Below are positions 50,431 to 64,000 of a stretch of 64,000 bases of DNA, in pieces. The stretch's first letter is position 1; each line of letters opens with the position of its first letter. Below the pieces are notes generated by a model. It ran no database searches, had not been told where the DNA came from, and saw only the letters and a program-made list of their open reading frames with translations. The translations under genes were made by a program, and so were the position numbers. This DNA is from Monarcha castaneiventris obscurior (lineage: Eukaryota > Chordata > Aves > Passeriformes > Monarchidae), in NCBI GenBank assembly GCA_026261815.1, contig JAMPIT010000230.1, positions 37,656,501-37,720,500 of the forward strand. Reading direction: 5' to 3'.

Positions 50431-52226
50431 AAAGTTTTAATAAATAGTTTCTTCACAGACTAGGGAGGAATTCTTATCAGGCAATATGAAACACTTAAGG
50501 AAAAAGGTTTTATGCTTTTACCAATTAGCTAAGAATTTACCTTGTTTTAGTAATTATGCTGCCTAGATTGGCGATTTCCAGGAAATCTCTCATGACTGCC
50601 TTTTCATCACAGTTCACTAACACCACTGATGTATTTTAGGTATAATTTGATTTTAATCACACCTTTCTAGTATCATAGCTTCAAAGCATCAAATTGACAC
50701 TGCTGCAGTCCAGTCCTTCTGACTTTGGTGCTTTGTTTTCCTCAGTGTCCCTTGATGCAGTGAAGTATTTGTCTGAGTGTTTAGTAAATTAGATCAGAAA
50801 AGCAACTTGGATCAAAATTACCCCACATATCCCCTCCAGCAAGGAGTTAGAGATTGGCCAGGTTACTTGGCTTATCCAGTTCACCATGTAATCACATAAG
50901 TACATCTGGTGATGTAAGAGCGGGAATACAGCAAGGGCAGGAATAGTGGCTGCAGCAGATTCCTTCTTTTTATGACAATATCTGTTTATTCTTGCTTCAC
51001 ATTGTATTTGAAACTCTGTCTAACAGCTTCAGGTAGTGAAACAGGTAGCTTCAGGTAGTAGGACAGGAAGTGAAGTCAATTATATTCAGTTCAAACTTGA
51101 ACTCTAGTAGTTGCTAGCTCAGATAAAAATGCAATGCCAAGACATTTCTGATAAATGCAATGATGAGAGGTATTCTAAAAGGCCTGTAATAAAATATGAT
51201 ACATCTTTGAGCTATATATTGATTTTCACCAGACAGCCATGTTGAGATGCATCTCACTTTACTGAAGTTTAACCAACAGTCAAACTGGTAATCATTAAGA
51301 AAAAATATTAAAATTTTTTCGAGCTAGAAGAGTCTTATCTGCGTTGTTATGAGAAATGCTTAAAAATGTAACCGAACTTCACAGGATGCTTCAAGGTTTA
51401 CAAAACATAATATAAGCATGCATGGTGTACTGTATTAAATATGCTTACTAATATAGCATTTCACATACATTAAAAAAAATTGATCTTTTGTATTTTTTTC
51501 AGATGTTTTGTAGGAATAGAATCAGAAAAAGCAGATTAATTAGGTTAAATGCTAGTCTAAGAGTTTCCTGCCATTCAGAAATCTTAACAAAGCAGTAAAA
51601 TTTCACTGTTAAACAAATAATTGAATTAATAGCTTTATGTTTTACCAAAATTAATGTAGAGGTGCGAAAGATATAACAGAAAATTCCCTGGTTCCTTGAT
51701 ATCTTGATTACACCTGAACATTTTGACCAAAGATTGTTGGTAATGGATACTGGAAAGGAGCTATCTCTGAGTTTTTCACTGTTCGAGTACTTGTAGCAGG
51801 TGATTGACAGCCAAAATATTATGAGCAGTATGGGCACAATACCATTTCTGGCTACCTTGCAGGAAGATAAACAGCACATCATCTTTTTCCTCTGGCTGTA
51901 CTTGGACAAGAATGGCATGCAGAGCAGGGTTTTAGCATGCATGGAAGGAGCCGAAGTTAGAGTTAATAGAGTGATGTGGCTGGATAGGACAGTTCCTTCA
52001 GAGCAGTGAATTTGCGAAAAATATCTAGCTACATTTATAATCTGTGAATATTCTACCTAAATTTAGTAAAACTTGAGTTTGTGAGCTCTCTGAGGGTAAG
52101 GTAGGAGTGGTTTTTGTTGAAAGATCAGAGAGGTGCCAGTTCCTCAGAACACAATATGCCCCCTAACCAGCCTGTCCTACCATTTATTCACATTGAGCTT
52201 TAGGGAAACAGATTTCTTCAGGTTGC
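50431..52226. other. unassigned sequence between two LINE fragments
   Basis: About 1.8 kb lies between two same-strand reverse-transcriptase remnants. It includes a 147-codon minus-strand frame (51499-51942), hydrophobic in parts, without a recognisable motif. It could be a later insertion into one LINE or ordinary flanking DNA. Confidence 0.35.
51025..51068 (+). repeat. 22-bp tandem duplication
   Basis: Two adjacent 22-base units beginning AGCTTCAGGTAGT match at 18 of 22 positions. Confidence 0.8.
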
Positions 52227-52440
52227 ATGCTGCAAAGAGTCACTGAGAATGCAAGAAAGGAAGCAGCACAATCTCTTCAACATGTCTTCTTTAACAGTAT
52301 TATTAATAACCTGAAAGAGAGAGGTGTTAAAAAGAAGATAGCAAGTTTCATAGATGATGCTAAATTAGAAGGTTTTGCAAATATTAGTAAAAACAGAGAT
52401 AAAACAGAAGAGCAAAAGGAGGTTGCAAATACGTAAGAAA
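52227..52440 (+). mobile_element. ancient CR1/L3-clade LINE fragment
   Basis: One open stretch reads FNSIINNL (52290-52313) and then ASFIDDAKLEGFANI. These are decayed forms of the reverse-transcriptase segments FNIFINDL and SKFADDTKLGGxxN, including the catalytic D-D pair. The rest of the enzyme is missing in this segment. It could be the downstream half of the element at 50.2 kb or an independent copy. Confidence 0.65.
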
Positions 52441-55400
52441 ATAAGTAAACCAAGGAAAGTTTGCTTAGAAAATTTAAAGTTAATTATATGGAGAAAAATA
52501 GTATGAAAAAAGTTCAGCATTAGAAATATGGAAAGTAGTAAAAATAAAGAAGCTATGAGGACAATAATTGAACAGCAAATAGCGTATGACTCTGAATTGG
52601 AACATAGAATAAAAACCAAGCAATTTTATTTGGGAGGCAAGCTCCCTTCTCGAGCTGTCTGATCTGCAGAGCATGTAAATAAACTGTATCATCTTTCAGA
52701 ATAGTGCATCTTGTTCACTCAAGTTTATCTCCCCAATTTTGTGAGCTGGTTGCAAGAGAGGATGTATTACCACAACGAAGCATTTTTATCATGCACAAAG
52801 TTAATGCAGGATGTGAGCTACATTGCTATAAGCAGAAGAACTATAATCCCTCACTATCTTTGAGGCCAGAGGTAGGTGCAGTGCAGCTGTTCATGGCAGA
52901 GGGAAAGGCTGTGTCCCACTTCCATCATTTCAGGTCATTCTCTGCAGGCTGGGTCATACGGTGGGGCATTCTGCCAACTGAAGAACTGCAAAGCATATTC
53001 TTTGCACTCACATTTTCAGGTCCTGAAGAGCACTGCAGTTACTCTCCATCACTGGAGGAGCTGGAAAGAAACTGCAGTGCTTCACTCAAGTCAAGACTGA
53101 ACAAGTGAGCTGCTGGTGCAATGGTGCAGAATGAGAGAGCTGGTGGAACACTGTAATATTAACTGTCATTAATACAATTATTTGCTCTTTGTATCTTAGA
53201 CCTTTCTTTTCTCTGTAAGGAAGACTTGAAATGAAAACACTTTTTGGTACTGGAAGGGTTGGCTTGTGGAAGAGGGTTAAAGAACTAGACATATGTTCAT
53301 GAATATGACTATGTCTGTATGGCACCTTAGGGGCTGGACCATGGAGCTCACTAAGGCTGCTGTGCCCCTTGATGTGTCTCAGAGCTTTTCATGGTCAAAT
53401 ACAGGATACTTGTAGCATTCCTTACAGGCTTAGAAAGGCTTCTGGAGTTCAAACAGCCTACAAATCCATCTGCCTTTGTATTTCACAATATCAGGACCCT
53501 CCTATGAAGAGTCACATGGCTGACCCATCATGGGCCATGTTGTGGTACTGCAAGGCATCTGATGCTTGGCCGTGTGTGACTCCGGCATAAGCATGCTCCA
53601 ACTTGCTAGGACATGATCTAAGTTTTCAGTCTGCAGCACACCCCAAATCTCTTTCACTTTTAGTTTTCCAGTACACAATAAACACACCATTCATACCCAA
53701 ACAATGTGGGGCAAATACAAACCTTAAGAAATGGGCTTCAAACACACGATTCACAGAAACAGAGATGAAGCCTATATAACATGACTAACAGCTAACTGAG
53801 GAGAACTTAATGAGCATTCCCTAACGAAACAGATCCTGTACAATAAAATGGAAACTGGCATGTGTAGAGTACTATGCAGTTTAACATAAGCAATAGTAAA
53901 TGAGAAGACAATGTTAGGATGTTACTAAGTGCTGACTCTTAAGAGACCTCGGATATATACCCTGCATTCCAGTGCATACTGAATGTACTGGAAATATCCA
54001 TTGCTATTGTCACTAGAATATTCTGCAGTTGCTTGTCACTTTGTTGAGCCAAACATGGATAATTTGCACAGCTACCGTCTTCCAAGGATGCTGCAAGGTT
54101 TGAATAGCTTTATTTTATGCCATGATCACATTCATCCTTTCTGGCTGCAGGCATCTCAGGGAATGGTGGTTCAGTCTGTCTCCTTAGGCACTGGGTGTCC
54201 TTCATACCTTCTTCAGAATTGCACTTGACATTTCAATATCCCAAACTTAGTATATGTGATACGTCGTGTTGATTTCCACACTGAGTTAGGCATCAGGAAG
54301 AGTTCAATGTTCTTGCCCCAAAGAGAGAAAATATTTCAAAGGATTGAGGCTTAAAAAATTGTTGAAAACAGGAGACATGAGACAAAAGAATAATTTAAAA
54401 AACAGTGCAATATGAATATTTTGTAAAAGATGCACATATGCAGTGCATAATCAATAAACTTGGCAGAAAGGCTGCAGTCCTATGATAAAAAAAAAAAAAA
54501 GAGTTCTGAAAGAGCAGGAGAATGTCAACAGTTGGGCAGCTGTTAGGAAAATACCTTTTCCTAGTTCTAAACAATAAGCTGCAAAGACACGAGGATCCTG
54601 ATGTATCTGCAGCTGGAACACTGAGTATGAACATGAAATCAAGTGAAATGCTTGCTCAGGCCAGGGCCCCATTTTATCTCTGAGCCCTAACCTGAAGCAG
54701 TGTCAGTACAAATAGGGAAAGTGGATGTATCTATTTTTGTCAGTCTTTCTCCAGATGGGCTGTGTTAAACCTAACACTAATTCAGTTACTCTTAGCTTAA
54801 ATCTGGCAGAAGTGGAAAGTGAAGTCCTACTGGTCTCAGACTATTTCCATTGGCACTTCCCTTGACACGTTTTACCTAGTTTAAAGAGGTTAGCATGGTC
54901 TCTAATGTCAGAATTCATCTTCCTTTACAGTATTAATGCCTACTAATACTTATACTAATACCTAAGTGCCAATTAAAATCTACCAGCATTATTACATCCC
55001 CCCCAGCCTTTTTTTAAAATTTTTGTTCTTTGGAGTAGGAGTCATCTTTGTTCTCTCTCTTTTTTTTTTTTTTTTTTTTTGGTACAGCTTCTAGCACAAT
55101 GGGACCGTGATCTGAGACTGATTTTCTTAAAGTTCTAGAGGAGATGTGTTGGAAGTAAAAGTTTCAAAATAGATCTATGCCATCTGAACTTCTGTGCTTC
55201 ACTGCATGATGCCCATTTTAAAGACAGGGTCAGATTCAGGAGTAAAATAGTTGGAAAGATAAAGTGAGGGGCTCTGTGAGACTTTTGCCAAAAATAAGAT
55301 CCTCCATCCATAGTCTTGCAGCCTCTGAGACTGACCTGTAATGCTGTGAAATTATGTACCTCGTGCTAGCCTTCATTTGTATATGGAGCAAACACAAAGA

Positions 55401-58400
55401 CAGAAGGTTACAACTGCTTCCAAAAGAAAAAAAAAATTAATACTAAAAATATGGAAGCATCACGTGAAGCTTTGATAATTCTTTTAATAATTATTTGATT
55501 GACTGGGATTCTGCATCTTGTACTCAATAACATTTCAATCAAAAAGAGTAAATTCCAAAATAGTGAATCTTAAATTATTCGGTCTGATAATATAAACTGA
55601 AAAAGTGACTATGTGAGAATGAGAAATAATTAACAAGAAATAGAATTTACCATTATTAGCATAGTTCTTAAATTTCATTCTTCTTGATTGTAGAGGAAAT
55701 TTTAAAGAAACCTCTACTACAGAATAGGGAAGTATTATGGAGTCACATAAAGAGTACTTGCTGATAAGCAATCCTTTGAATACTAAAAAATCTCTTCTCT
55801 TTATACCAACTGCCACTTCCAACCACAAAGCAAAGCTTAACTGGCACAGTGACTTGAGAAATGCAGCAGTTGTCCAGGGAGGCTAAACAACATATTATTC
55901 TGTGTTTATTTTAATAGATATTTACACACATATACAAGTTGAAAATAATAATATTCATAAATATAAGCAAAAATAACACAAAGACCTCAGCAAACAATAC
56001 TGTTGATGATTTATGATTCCATAATCCCCTTTATAGCCCCCTAATAGGCATTACATGTAGCATAAACAAAAAAGGAAATTTTCTTTTTTAACCAGGCCTC
56101 TTAATCCTGAGAAGTATTTAATCTTTTGGAAATGTCTCAGTGGCACATTGCTGATGGCATGCAATAAAGGTAGTTGACCTGTCCCCTGTGGAGCAAACCC
56201 AAGGCAATCTGCCTAATCTCATCCTGAGAAACACATCCAGTATCACTGCATCTGGTGAAATCACATGGGTATTTTTTCAGATGCCTTGCAAATGCATACA
56301 CAGAAATTATTAAAACAAGCTTTGTTCAGTTCACAATTTAGCCTTTTTGAAGCATCTCCCATGCCCTTGAAGAACAAAGCAGACAGCTGTAGTTAAATTC
56401 TGTTTTTAAGATTGTCTGCAAAATGACTCTCATCCCCTTGAGAGGAAATAACTCAATCCCCACAATGCCGGGTACAGTTAAAATCTAAAATAAACATGTA
56501 AGAAATCCCCTTATTTAAGACACTGTCTTTTCCCATTATTAAGTGTCTTCAGATATAATACAATTTTGCTAAATTTTAAATACTCAACTCGAAGATTTCC
56601 ATGGCAGGTGTCTGCCTCAGGCTGAAATGAATGCAGTACTTTACTTGTTTTGGAAAGCTCAAGCAAGCAGATCCATGCCTCACAGTAGATTTCATAGGAA
56701 AATATTTTTGCTCCTATGAGAAATGTTTACAATTACCAAGGAAACTGTATTATCTTTACGTTCTGGAGCAGTGGCCTAAAGCTTGGCATGATCTACCCTG
56801 TGAAAATCTGCCTACATTTGGCTTGCATTTATAACCTCCTAGGGAAAAAAAAAAAAAGAAAAAGCCTCCATATTTTTAGCCACTAGGTTTTGGCAGTTAC
56901 CTTCTCCAAAGCTTCATCTTCACTGGATCTGCTCCTTGCCTGGACTGAAGGGGCCAAGTGGGGCTTTGTGCAATTCCTCCTCTTTTTGACAAGTATTGTG
57001 GTTTGGAGAACAGAGCTTGTAGCAGGAGATTATCTCTCTTTTAGTGTCAAAGAACCCCTGCTGATGCCACAGCAATAAAAGGAAAACTGCCTAAGTGGAG
57101 CATTAGGAGCTGGGCCTGAGTGTTACAAGGAAGGAGACAACGAAGGAGCACAGGGCAAGAGAGTGACTGAAATTGTTAGGGCAAAGAAATTAAGGCTGAG
57201 AAAAGTGGAGTTAAAAGGTAAAGTTAATAGAAAGGAGTGGGAACAGTCTGGATCTCAGAAAGAAATTATTTAACTGGGAAGGCCAGAGGAATCTATGACT
57301 GTAATATGGATGTACATGAAATAGCACCTGTGGAGGATTTATGTTTGGAAAATGATAGATAGATGTTACCTTTGTCTGCCCCTAGAAGTAGTGTTTTGCT
57401 CCTGCCAGGTAAAAACTCTGTAGACCAGATGACATGCATGTCTCACCTGCCTCTTGTAGCTGATTCACAGAAGAGGGACAGCTTTCTACAGCTCAAGTAC
57501 TTTTCTATATTGCATGTCAGAAGTCTGTGCTGCACCCACCAATACAAACCAGTTGAGAGTGTGTACATACAATGTATTGTCTGTTTAGAATTTTTGCTTC
57601 TAAAAGCTAGGCAGTTGCACTGACTTTCTGAACATAGTCCTATTGTTCTTTGGGCTTTTATGCATAATATATACTTATTTCCTGAAAAATTCATAATGGC
57701 AAGTTTTTTACTGAAACCTGATATGAATCAGTCATTCTTAGAATATCCTTAAGAGTCAACACTGTACTTTGTGTTTCTGTCACCATGTGCCTCTGAGGAG
57801 GAAAAGTCTAAATCAGAATATCCAAGTAATGAAAGTATCTGAGACTTTAAGCCCATAAAGTTTAAAAGATGTGTAAATATGTAAGCTTAAAATGCAGATG
57901 CCTGGAAAAGTTCAGTGATGAGAAATTTGCGAGATCGAAGGACAGAAATCCAGTAAATTACTTTCTGGTCACTTCAGCTATGTTGCCCAATTTACCAGAG
58001 CTCTGGAGACAGGAACTGACCCATTCCCACACACTGTGTGGTGCTCTGTATTTAAAAACTGATTGTGTTAATAAGCATTTAGGAGTTTCCTTTGCCTTTG
58101 TATGGTAGAACTAACTGGGCTATTATGTAACCTTAATAATTTTCTTTTTTCTTACTATTTACCATTTCTTCTCTGCTGTCATTTTAAAGAGCACTGTTAT
58201 TTACTTCTACATCAAATTACAAACGAAGTTTTGTAATGAAACAGAAAAGAGTAATTTGACTGTAGTTCTGCTGAGTATGCAGTGCTTTGTCATGGTAAAT
58301 GCTCCCTACTGATATCACTGTTGCTTAGAGTTAAGAAAAAACCCAAAATACCCAAATGATAAACTGTATTGCAAGATTGGTGGAACATACTGAAGCTCCA

Positions 58401-61400
58401 TTCTAGCTAGGAAAATTGAGTCATTGCCACGATTAAGAGAAATTAGATGACTTACTCATAAATCCCTAGCAATCATCATCTCTCAAACACCACAGCTAAT
58501 AAATAACCATTTGTTTACAAATAGGCTGTATCATCCTCTCGTGGCTGAGACCCATGAAGCTGGATCATATTTACCTTTTTCTGAAGCCTTCCATTAAAGT
58601 CTCTTAAAGGTTTCCCTTTGACAATCTTACGTCTATAAAAACTGAATCCACCTTAATCTCTTTGGATATTCTATTAAGTACAGCTTTTCTCAGCCTGTGA
58701 AAAAATTTTGAAATATCACTGTGAGAATTTTTTAAACATAGTTTAACTGTAAGTAATTTTAAGTGATATAATGTAGCTGCATTTCCTTTAGCCTTGAATT
58801 GTACTTGGCAGGTTAATTATCTTTTGCAGTTACAATGAATATTTTTTCCTGAAACTTTGGCCTATCAGGCACCTGCAAAATTTTCAAGATAATAAACAAT
58901 CTTGAGTGCATCCTAGTTATTACAAATGTTAAATAATGAGAAAGAAAACCAAAATTTGATTACCACTGAGCACCTGAATATTATGACAAAGCTGTTTTAT
59001 CTGAACTAAGTATTTTATGAGAATTTTAAAAACTTCTCTCACCTTTGAACTGCCTTGTTTTGAAATCCCTATTTTTCAGTGCAGAGAAAAAGTTTATTGA
59101 TGTAAAATTCCTTCTGAAGAAGAACAGGAATTTCACTCTTCAAACCGTCACCATCAGTCATAAAGGTTGTTCACACATCAGCTTCCTTTCAGTCGCCTCC
59201 TGAAAACAAAACAAATTTAGCCAAGTATTAGCAAGATAACAAGGAGCTGTATTTTTACCAGTACAGATTAACTTGGTTGCTATGCCAAAAAGTCAACTTT
59301 TCATTTTTGAAAAAGAAATTACTCCAGAGAATTTTTTTCCCCACAACTCTTAAAATATACACTAGCACTAAATAAGCAATCATGGATTCACTTGAAGACT
59401 TGAGCTGTGAAATTGCATCTCAAGCAATTAAGAATTCTTTGTACTAAAACAAGTAATACATACTAAACTTGTTACCCAGAACAGGCCAAATGAGATCTTC
59501 CAATATCATAGTAATTTTTTATCTTTTTAGCGAAATCAATATCTGTAATTTTAACTTTCCAGATTTTCTGAATTTCCACTTGAAAGCATGTACAGCCAAT
59601 ATGGTCCTACATCCTTTCAATCTATATTTCTTCTTTCTGCTGCTCTTGAATCATAAACTTGTTCTTCAGCCAGTCTGCTGCATCCATTTCATTTAAACTT
59701 AGTCTCAACTCTCTGAATCAGGCTGCTATTCTTTTAACACTTGTCCATAATCAGCTACACCAATTAGCTAATTTCTGTTCAGATTAATTTCTTTTTCCTA
59801 CATTTTAGAATTGTTTCACCAATCAAGATTTTATCCTGCATAGTTTTGGGTTTTGTTTTCCTCCTCCAGAGACTGCTTTCAACTGGCCTTTGTGTTTGAA
59901 GGGAACTTTTCAATTTCCATTGGTAAACACCCTTTCATATATATATTTATTTTTTTAGAATATTATTTTTTTCCCTGATACCTTAGCATTTCTTGTTTGT
60001 AAATGCTTTTCTAGCTCATCCTGAAACATGGTAAATGAGAAGCAGGGATGTTTTTGTTTACCATCTACCCACTACTCCATTTCACAGGGTGGGGGTAGGT
60101 GCATCCATATGCTGTGGAAATAGATGCTTTATATATGTTTGTGCTTTATAAAAAGATACGTACCCATATATTTAAATGCACAAGTACACAAGATGGTTTC
60201 AGTGGATGTTTTAATGAAATGCAGAGATTATTTTTAATTTTTTCTTGTCCTCTTTGTTTTTGTGTACACTGCAGTTATACTCAAACCATATTAAGTGTTT
60301 CCTAAACAGAGAATAAGAAAATCCTCACTCAACATGGCATTTGTGGAGTTAGTTTCTTCAGAAAAAATGGCCCAAAGGTAATATTATCTGCTTGTACCTA
60401 TTTAACCCTCCCATCCCTCTGAATCATGTCCCAGAATACAGATGTTTTTAGTGGGAGGCAAATCTTAAATAAGGACTCCTTAAATAGATTGTTATGTTGT
60501 TGTGACAGGTAGAAAAAAGTAAATGAGCTATTAGATGTCACAGAACTGTAGAATCACCAGATTGTTTAGAGCTTCAATCTGACTGATAGCACTGCATTGC
60601 AAGATGCAGCTGTAGAAATCAAAATGCACATCTGAACAACGCTGAGTCATTACTCATGTTTGAGAATGTAATGTCTACTGATTTGCATTTGCTTTGCTGT
60701 ACCTTATTTTGGAATTTTAAAATGGCTTTTAAATTCTTAAGGGTATTAGACCTTTATATGGGTAAAGAGAAAAACAGTTACAGGAGCCACAGCAAAAAAT
60801 ACTTTTACACTGTAGATAAAATTTGTTATTTTTGGCATAAATTAATGACAGCGTGGTGGTAATTAAGAGGAAAGTCTAGTACCAACTAGTTATTGCATAT
60901 TTATTTGATACTTTTGCCTACTTATTTTCCTTTGAAGTGTGTTTGACACTGGGCACTGTCAGGGTACTGGAGGGTACAGGAGTAGGAGGCCTGTTGGTCT
61001 TAGATATAAGATATCAACTCCTAGTTTTCATCTAATTTTCTTTAGGAAAGACAGAAGTGCCTAATACAGTAAACACAATTATTCCAGAGCACTTAATGGA
61101 GGGCTAGCAAAATAGATAACTTGACAAGCTTATAAAAGCTGTATAAATATAGTGAAGTATGTAAACTGCAATGTTTTTCATTAGAAAGTAATAGAAATGC
61201 AAATTGATTTCATAGAAGGCACTCAAAATAGGGGTTTTTTTTCTGCAAAATTGTTTTCTTATTCTGAGACATCAGTGTGATAATGCCCCAAGAAACAACA
61301 GGCATCTTGCCACTGGCTTAGTTCTAAGAAAACAGGGATTTTCCCGGGCCCAGACCAGCACAGGTTATTATACAGCTCTATTGTTTCTAGTAAAAGCTGT

Positions 61401-64000
61401 TTAGTACTTTGACTATCTTCCAGACAAATTTCTAGCATTAAACCAGAAAACATTCTATAGCTCTATTTCACATAGGCCCTGTCTTCACGGACACACCCTC
61501 TGGCTCTCAAACTTGAATTCCATTTTTAAGTATGCTGCATTCTGCTACAGTGGGATAACATTTATCTTATGGTCAGCTGTGACCTGACTTTCATGAGAAC
61601 ACGAGGCCATTTAGGAGCTATTGATTCCCAGGGCTTGAATCCGGACCACTTTTGCATGTACATAGAATGATGTGAAGATCCAAGTTTTACATGCTGGTAC
61701 AGTGATCCCAGAGTGATAGAGCTTAAACTCTGGAAGAAGAGTTTCAATTGAGGTAGATATAGGTAGATCCAAGAAAAGTGCCTTTTGGAAGTTGAGAATA
61801 AATTAAGCAGCTGATGAAGAAGAAAAAATATAATCTCTTGGATTGCTGTTGGATTCTGACTTCAACTATTTTCTGCAGCTGTGAGTTCTTCTGGTGCTCC
61901 CATGAAATGAGATGAATAGCTGTATAGATAAACTCCCAGGCTAGGAGTGAATGTGGTTTATTGTTTGAGGGCTAACATTGTCTCTTAGAGGCAAATGCAA
62001 GAGCTAAACTGGACAGTGAACAGCTTTATAGCCCCACTCTTCTCCTTGGCAATTGAACCTTGTGTTTCAGAATCTAAGCACTTTAAATACATTTTATCTA
62101 GATCTTACTACAATATCCTGTCAAACACAAACAAATACAAAAATAATATAATTTAATGGCAGATAGGCAAAGCCCAGTGGATCCCTGTGTGCTGGGATCC
62201 GTCATGTGGGGATAGCTTGGACTATGCCGATACAGAACTTGGTGAAGGGCCCAGCTCAGTGCTGAAGATGGCATAGAGAGAGGTTAGCTGACTAATTCAG
62301 CCTCACACCTCTCTTGATGCAGGAATTTTGGTTCTGTTTACATGACTGACACCATTGTAAGGAACAGACATGCCATGAGTCTTCATGGCAGGATCAAACA
62401 AGTGTACTGAGAGTTAGGAGTTGTAGCAATACTTGTAGCAAAGCATTAGAACCTTCTCTGAGGTAAAGTGACCCCTAATGTTGGTCAAAATTATGAACTA
62501 CTTCATTGTCAATTAAAGGGCACAAGAAAGGAAACAGACAAACACACTCCAATATCTGCAAGATGTCTGGCATCTTGTTTGTTTGATCGTAAACTGTGTT
62601 ATCTTATTTTGGTGTCATTGCTGGAAATAGATTAGATTCTATCTGAAGCATTGTATTGGGATTTTTTACTTTTTCTGAACACCACTCAGAACCAGATTTT
62701 CAAAATATGACATCTATTTTTCAGGTACAATTTGAGCACTCCTTTTTTTGCAAGCAAATGATAAAATATACAGATATGCATACAAACCTCAGCTGTATGT
62801 GCTAACTGAATACAAACTAAACACAAACGGGCTTTTACAGATGTAAATTCTATCATTTGCTTGTACAAGTGACAGTGATAAACAACCACACACACCAGTG
62901 ATTTGCATGCATGGAGCTGAAGTTTAGCTCTGAGTGCTTTTTGAGACCTTAAGTGTCATACCCTGTTGACAGCGTATTTGACCTGAGAACTTCAGCTTTT
63001 AAAGAAAAACATTTCCTTGCAACTTCAGTTTATTTTCTTTATATCCATTACCATGTCTATTTATTTTTAATCTGTCATCACATCATCTATCTCTAAATGG
63101 TTAGGCTGACTTGTGTCTTTTGCTGAGCTATTGCTAATATGCTGGGAGGCATTGCTGTTTAAGTACATTTGCTTAATTTTGGATCTAATTCTATTCATTT
63201 TGCAATGACTGGACATTTTTCCATTGGCTTTTTTGATTGTACATTCCTTGGGGCAGGGATGTGTCTTCCATTGTTTTTTTGTGAGTGCACTACCAGTGAT
63301 GGTGTCCAAGAAATACAAGTAAACAATAACCTATTCTTTCAAGGAACAAAAAGATGTTCTTTTTGATGCATTCATCTTTCATCTCTCTTGAGTTTGCCAT
63401 TCAGAGGCAGAAAACTGTTTGCAGGGTTTGTAATTTTCATCTGTTTCCTAGGTTCTTGCATCTTCTAGTATTCTCATTTCCTCATTAATTTGCTTCATAC
63501 TCACTCGTTCAAATGTCTGTTTTAAACTCTACAATTCCGAGTAGAAAAATTAAAAATAATTTTTTCATGTTGCTTTTTGAAGATGTATGATATCCCACTC
63601 AGCAAAAGTTTCTTTCAGATTTTTACTTGGTGGGGTTCTTTTCTCTATAGCACCCAACAAAAGCAGAAATAATGAAAACATGTCTTTACAATTGAGACAT
63701 TGCCAGCTCCTAAGTACAGATATATTGAAACTATTTATGGAATTCAAATTTTTTTTTGAAAGGGAAAGTTCTGGATTTTGTTTCCCCTTCAGAACCATGT
63801 CCTTTATTTCACCTTGTAGTTGTAATATTGGCTTATCATAGGCAGAGACAGCGAAGTCGGACTCTTTTCTAAATATTAATTGAAGTACTGAAGACTAAAC
63901 TGTTTAAATACATACTCTCTGTCTCACTGGATTCAACCAGTTGCAGCTTAAGACCTGAATATAGTGGACAAAACTGTAAAACCTTGTGCTCAAGTCCCAG
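52441..64000. other. unassigned sequence to window end
   Basis: No exon, RNA gene or retroelement that I can support. A 134-codon plus-strand frame at 52704-53108 has balanced composition but no motif I recognise. Poly(A) (54487-54500) and poly(T) (55060-55080) tracts occur. Confidence 0.4.
55060..55080 (+). repeat. poly(T) tract, 21 T
   Basis: An uninterrupted 21-T run following a CT-rich stretch. It could be the reverse poly(A) tail of an eroded retrocopy on the minus strand, but no gene-like sequence is visible next to it. Confidence 0.9.

Noticed and set aside
51499..51942. 147-codon minus-strand frame, hydrophobic in parts
   Set aside because: No motif, signal-like start or splice context that I recognise. 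AT-rich DNA yields such frames by chance.
52704..53108. 134-codon plus-strand frame
   Set aside because: Balanced composition but no recognisable family and no splice or promoter context. Left as unassigned sequence.
60538..60600. CR1-like 'cacagaactgtagaatcacc' start in reverse orientation
   Set aside because: Only a short loose match to the CR1 3' end with no supporting sequence on either side.
60950..61010. Resemblance to an old LINE 3' end ('actgggcactgtcagggtac')
   Set aside because: Too short and diverged to separate from chance.
1..64000. CRISPR arrays, tRNA or rRNA genes, bacterial operons
   Set aside because: None seen. The sequence is vertebrate in character, with CR1, LTR and CpG islands.

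Overview
The window reads as nuclear DNA of a bird, most likely a neoavian or passerine species. The main evidence is a set of CR1 retrotransposon fragments. Several keep the diagnostic avian CR1 3' end, a run of short ATTCTATG-like repeats (for example near 10890, 25110 and 31225-31250). A second clue is an LTR at about 21440-22547 that ends in the CCACCACA terminus common in avian ERVL-like elements. Composition is AT-rich, with two sharp CpG islands. There are no bacterial-type operons, no long open frames with protein-family content, no CRISPR array, and no tRNA or rRNA gene that I could recognise.

Layout. 1-7020: AT-rich sequence with one CR1 fragment (about 4770-4895) and a weak candidate for a small spliced minus-strand gene (exons between 5789 and 4152). 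7025-8372: a CpG island (about 7290-7850) bracketed by two CR1 fragments in opposite orientation. 8373-12894: unique sequence, a CR1 tail (10738-10898) and a probable solo LTR on the minus strand (about 11800-12200). 12895-13560: a second CpG island, the best promoter in the window. It is followed by a 21-T tract, a possible exon at 13761, and the first of three plus-strand AG|GTAAGT-type recursive-splice-like sites (14269, 33956, 43420). 14280-64000: mostly intron-like or intergenic sequence carrying repeats of different ages. These are the ERVL-like LTR, young to middle-aged CR1 copies (24921, 30853, 47572, 48609), very old CR1/L3-clade reverse-transcriptase fossils (26390-27340, 35850-36310, 50170-50430, 52227-52440), and a decayed hAT transposase (31470-32240).

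Interpretation. No protein-coding gene can be named. My best inference is a plus-strand transcription unit starting in the 13 kb island and running through a very long first intron, plus possibly a minus-strand unit starting in the 7.5 kb island. The most distinctive content is the colinear hAT transposase fossil and the set of plus-strand recursive-splice-like sites.
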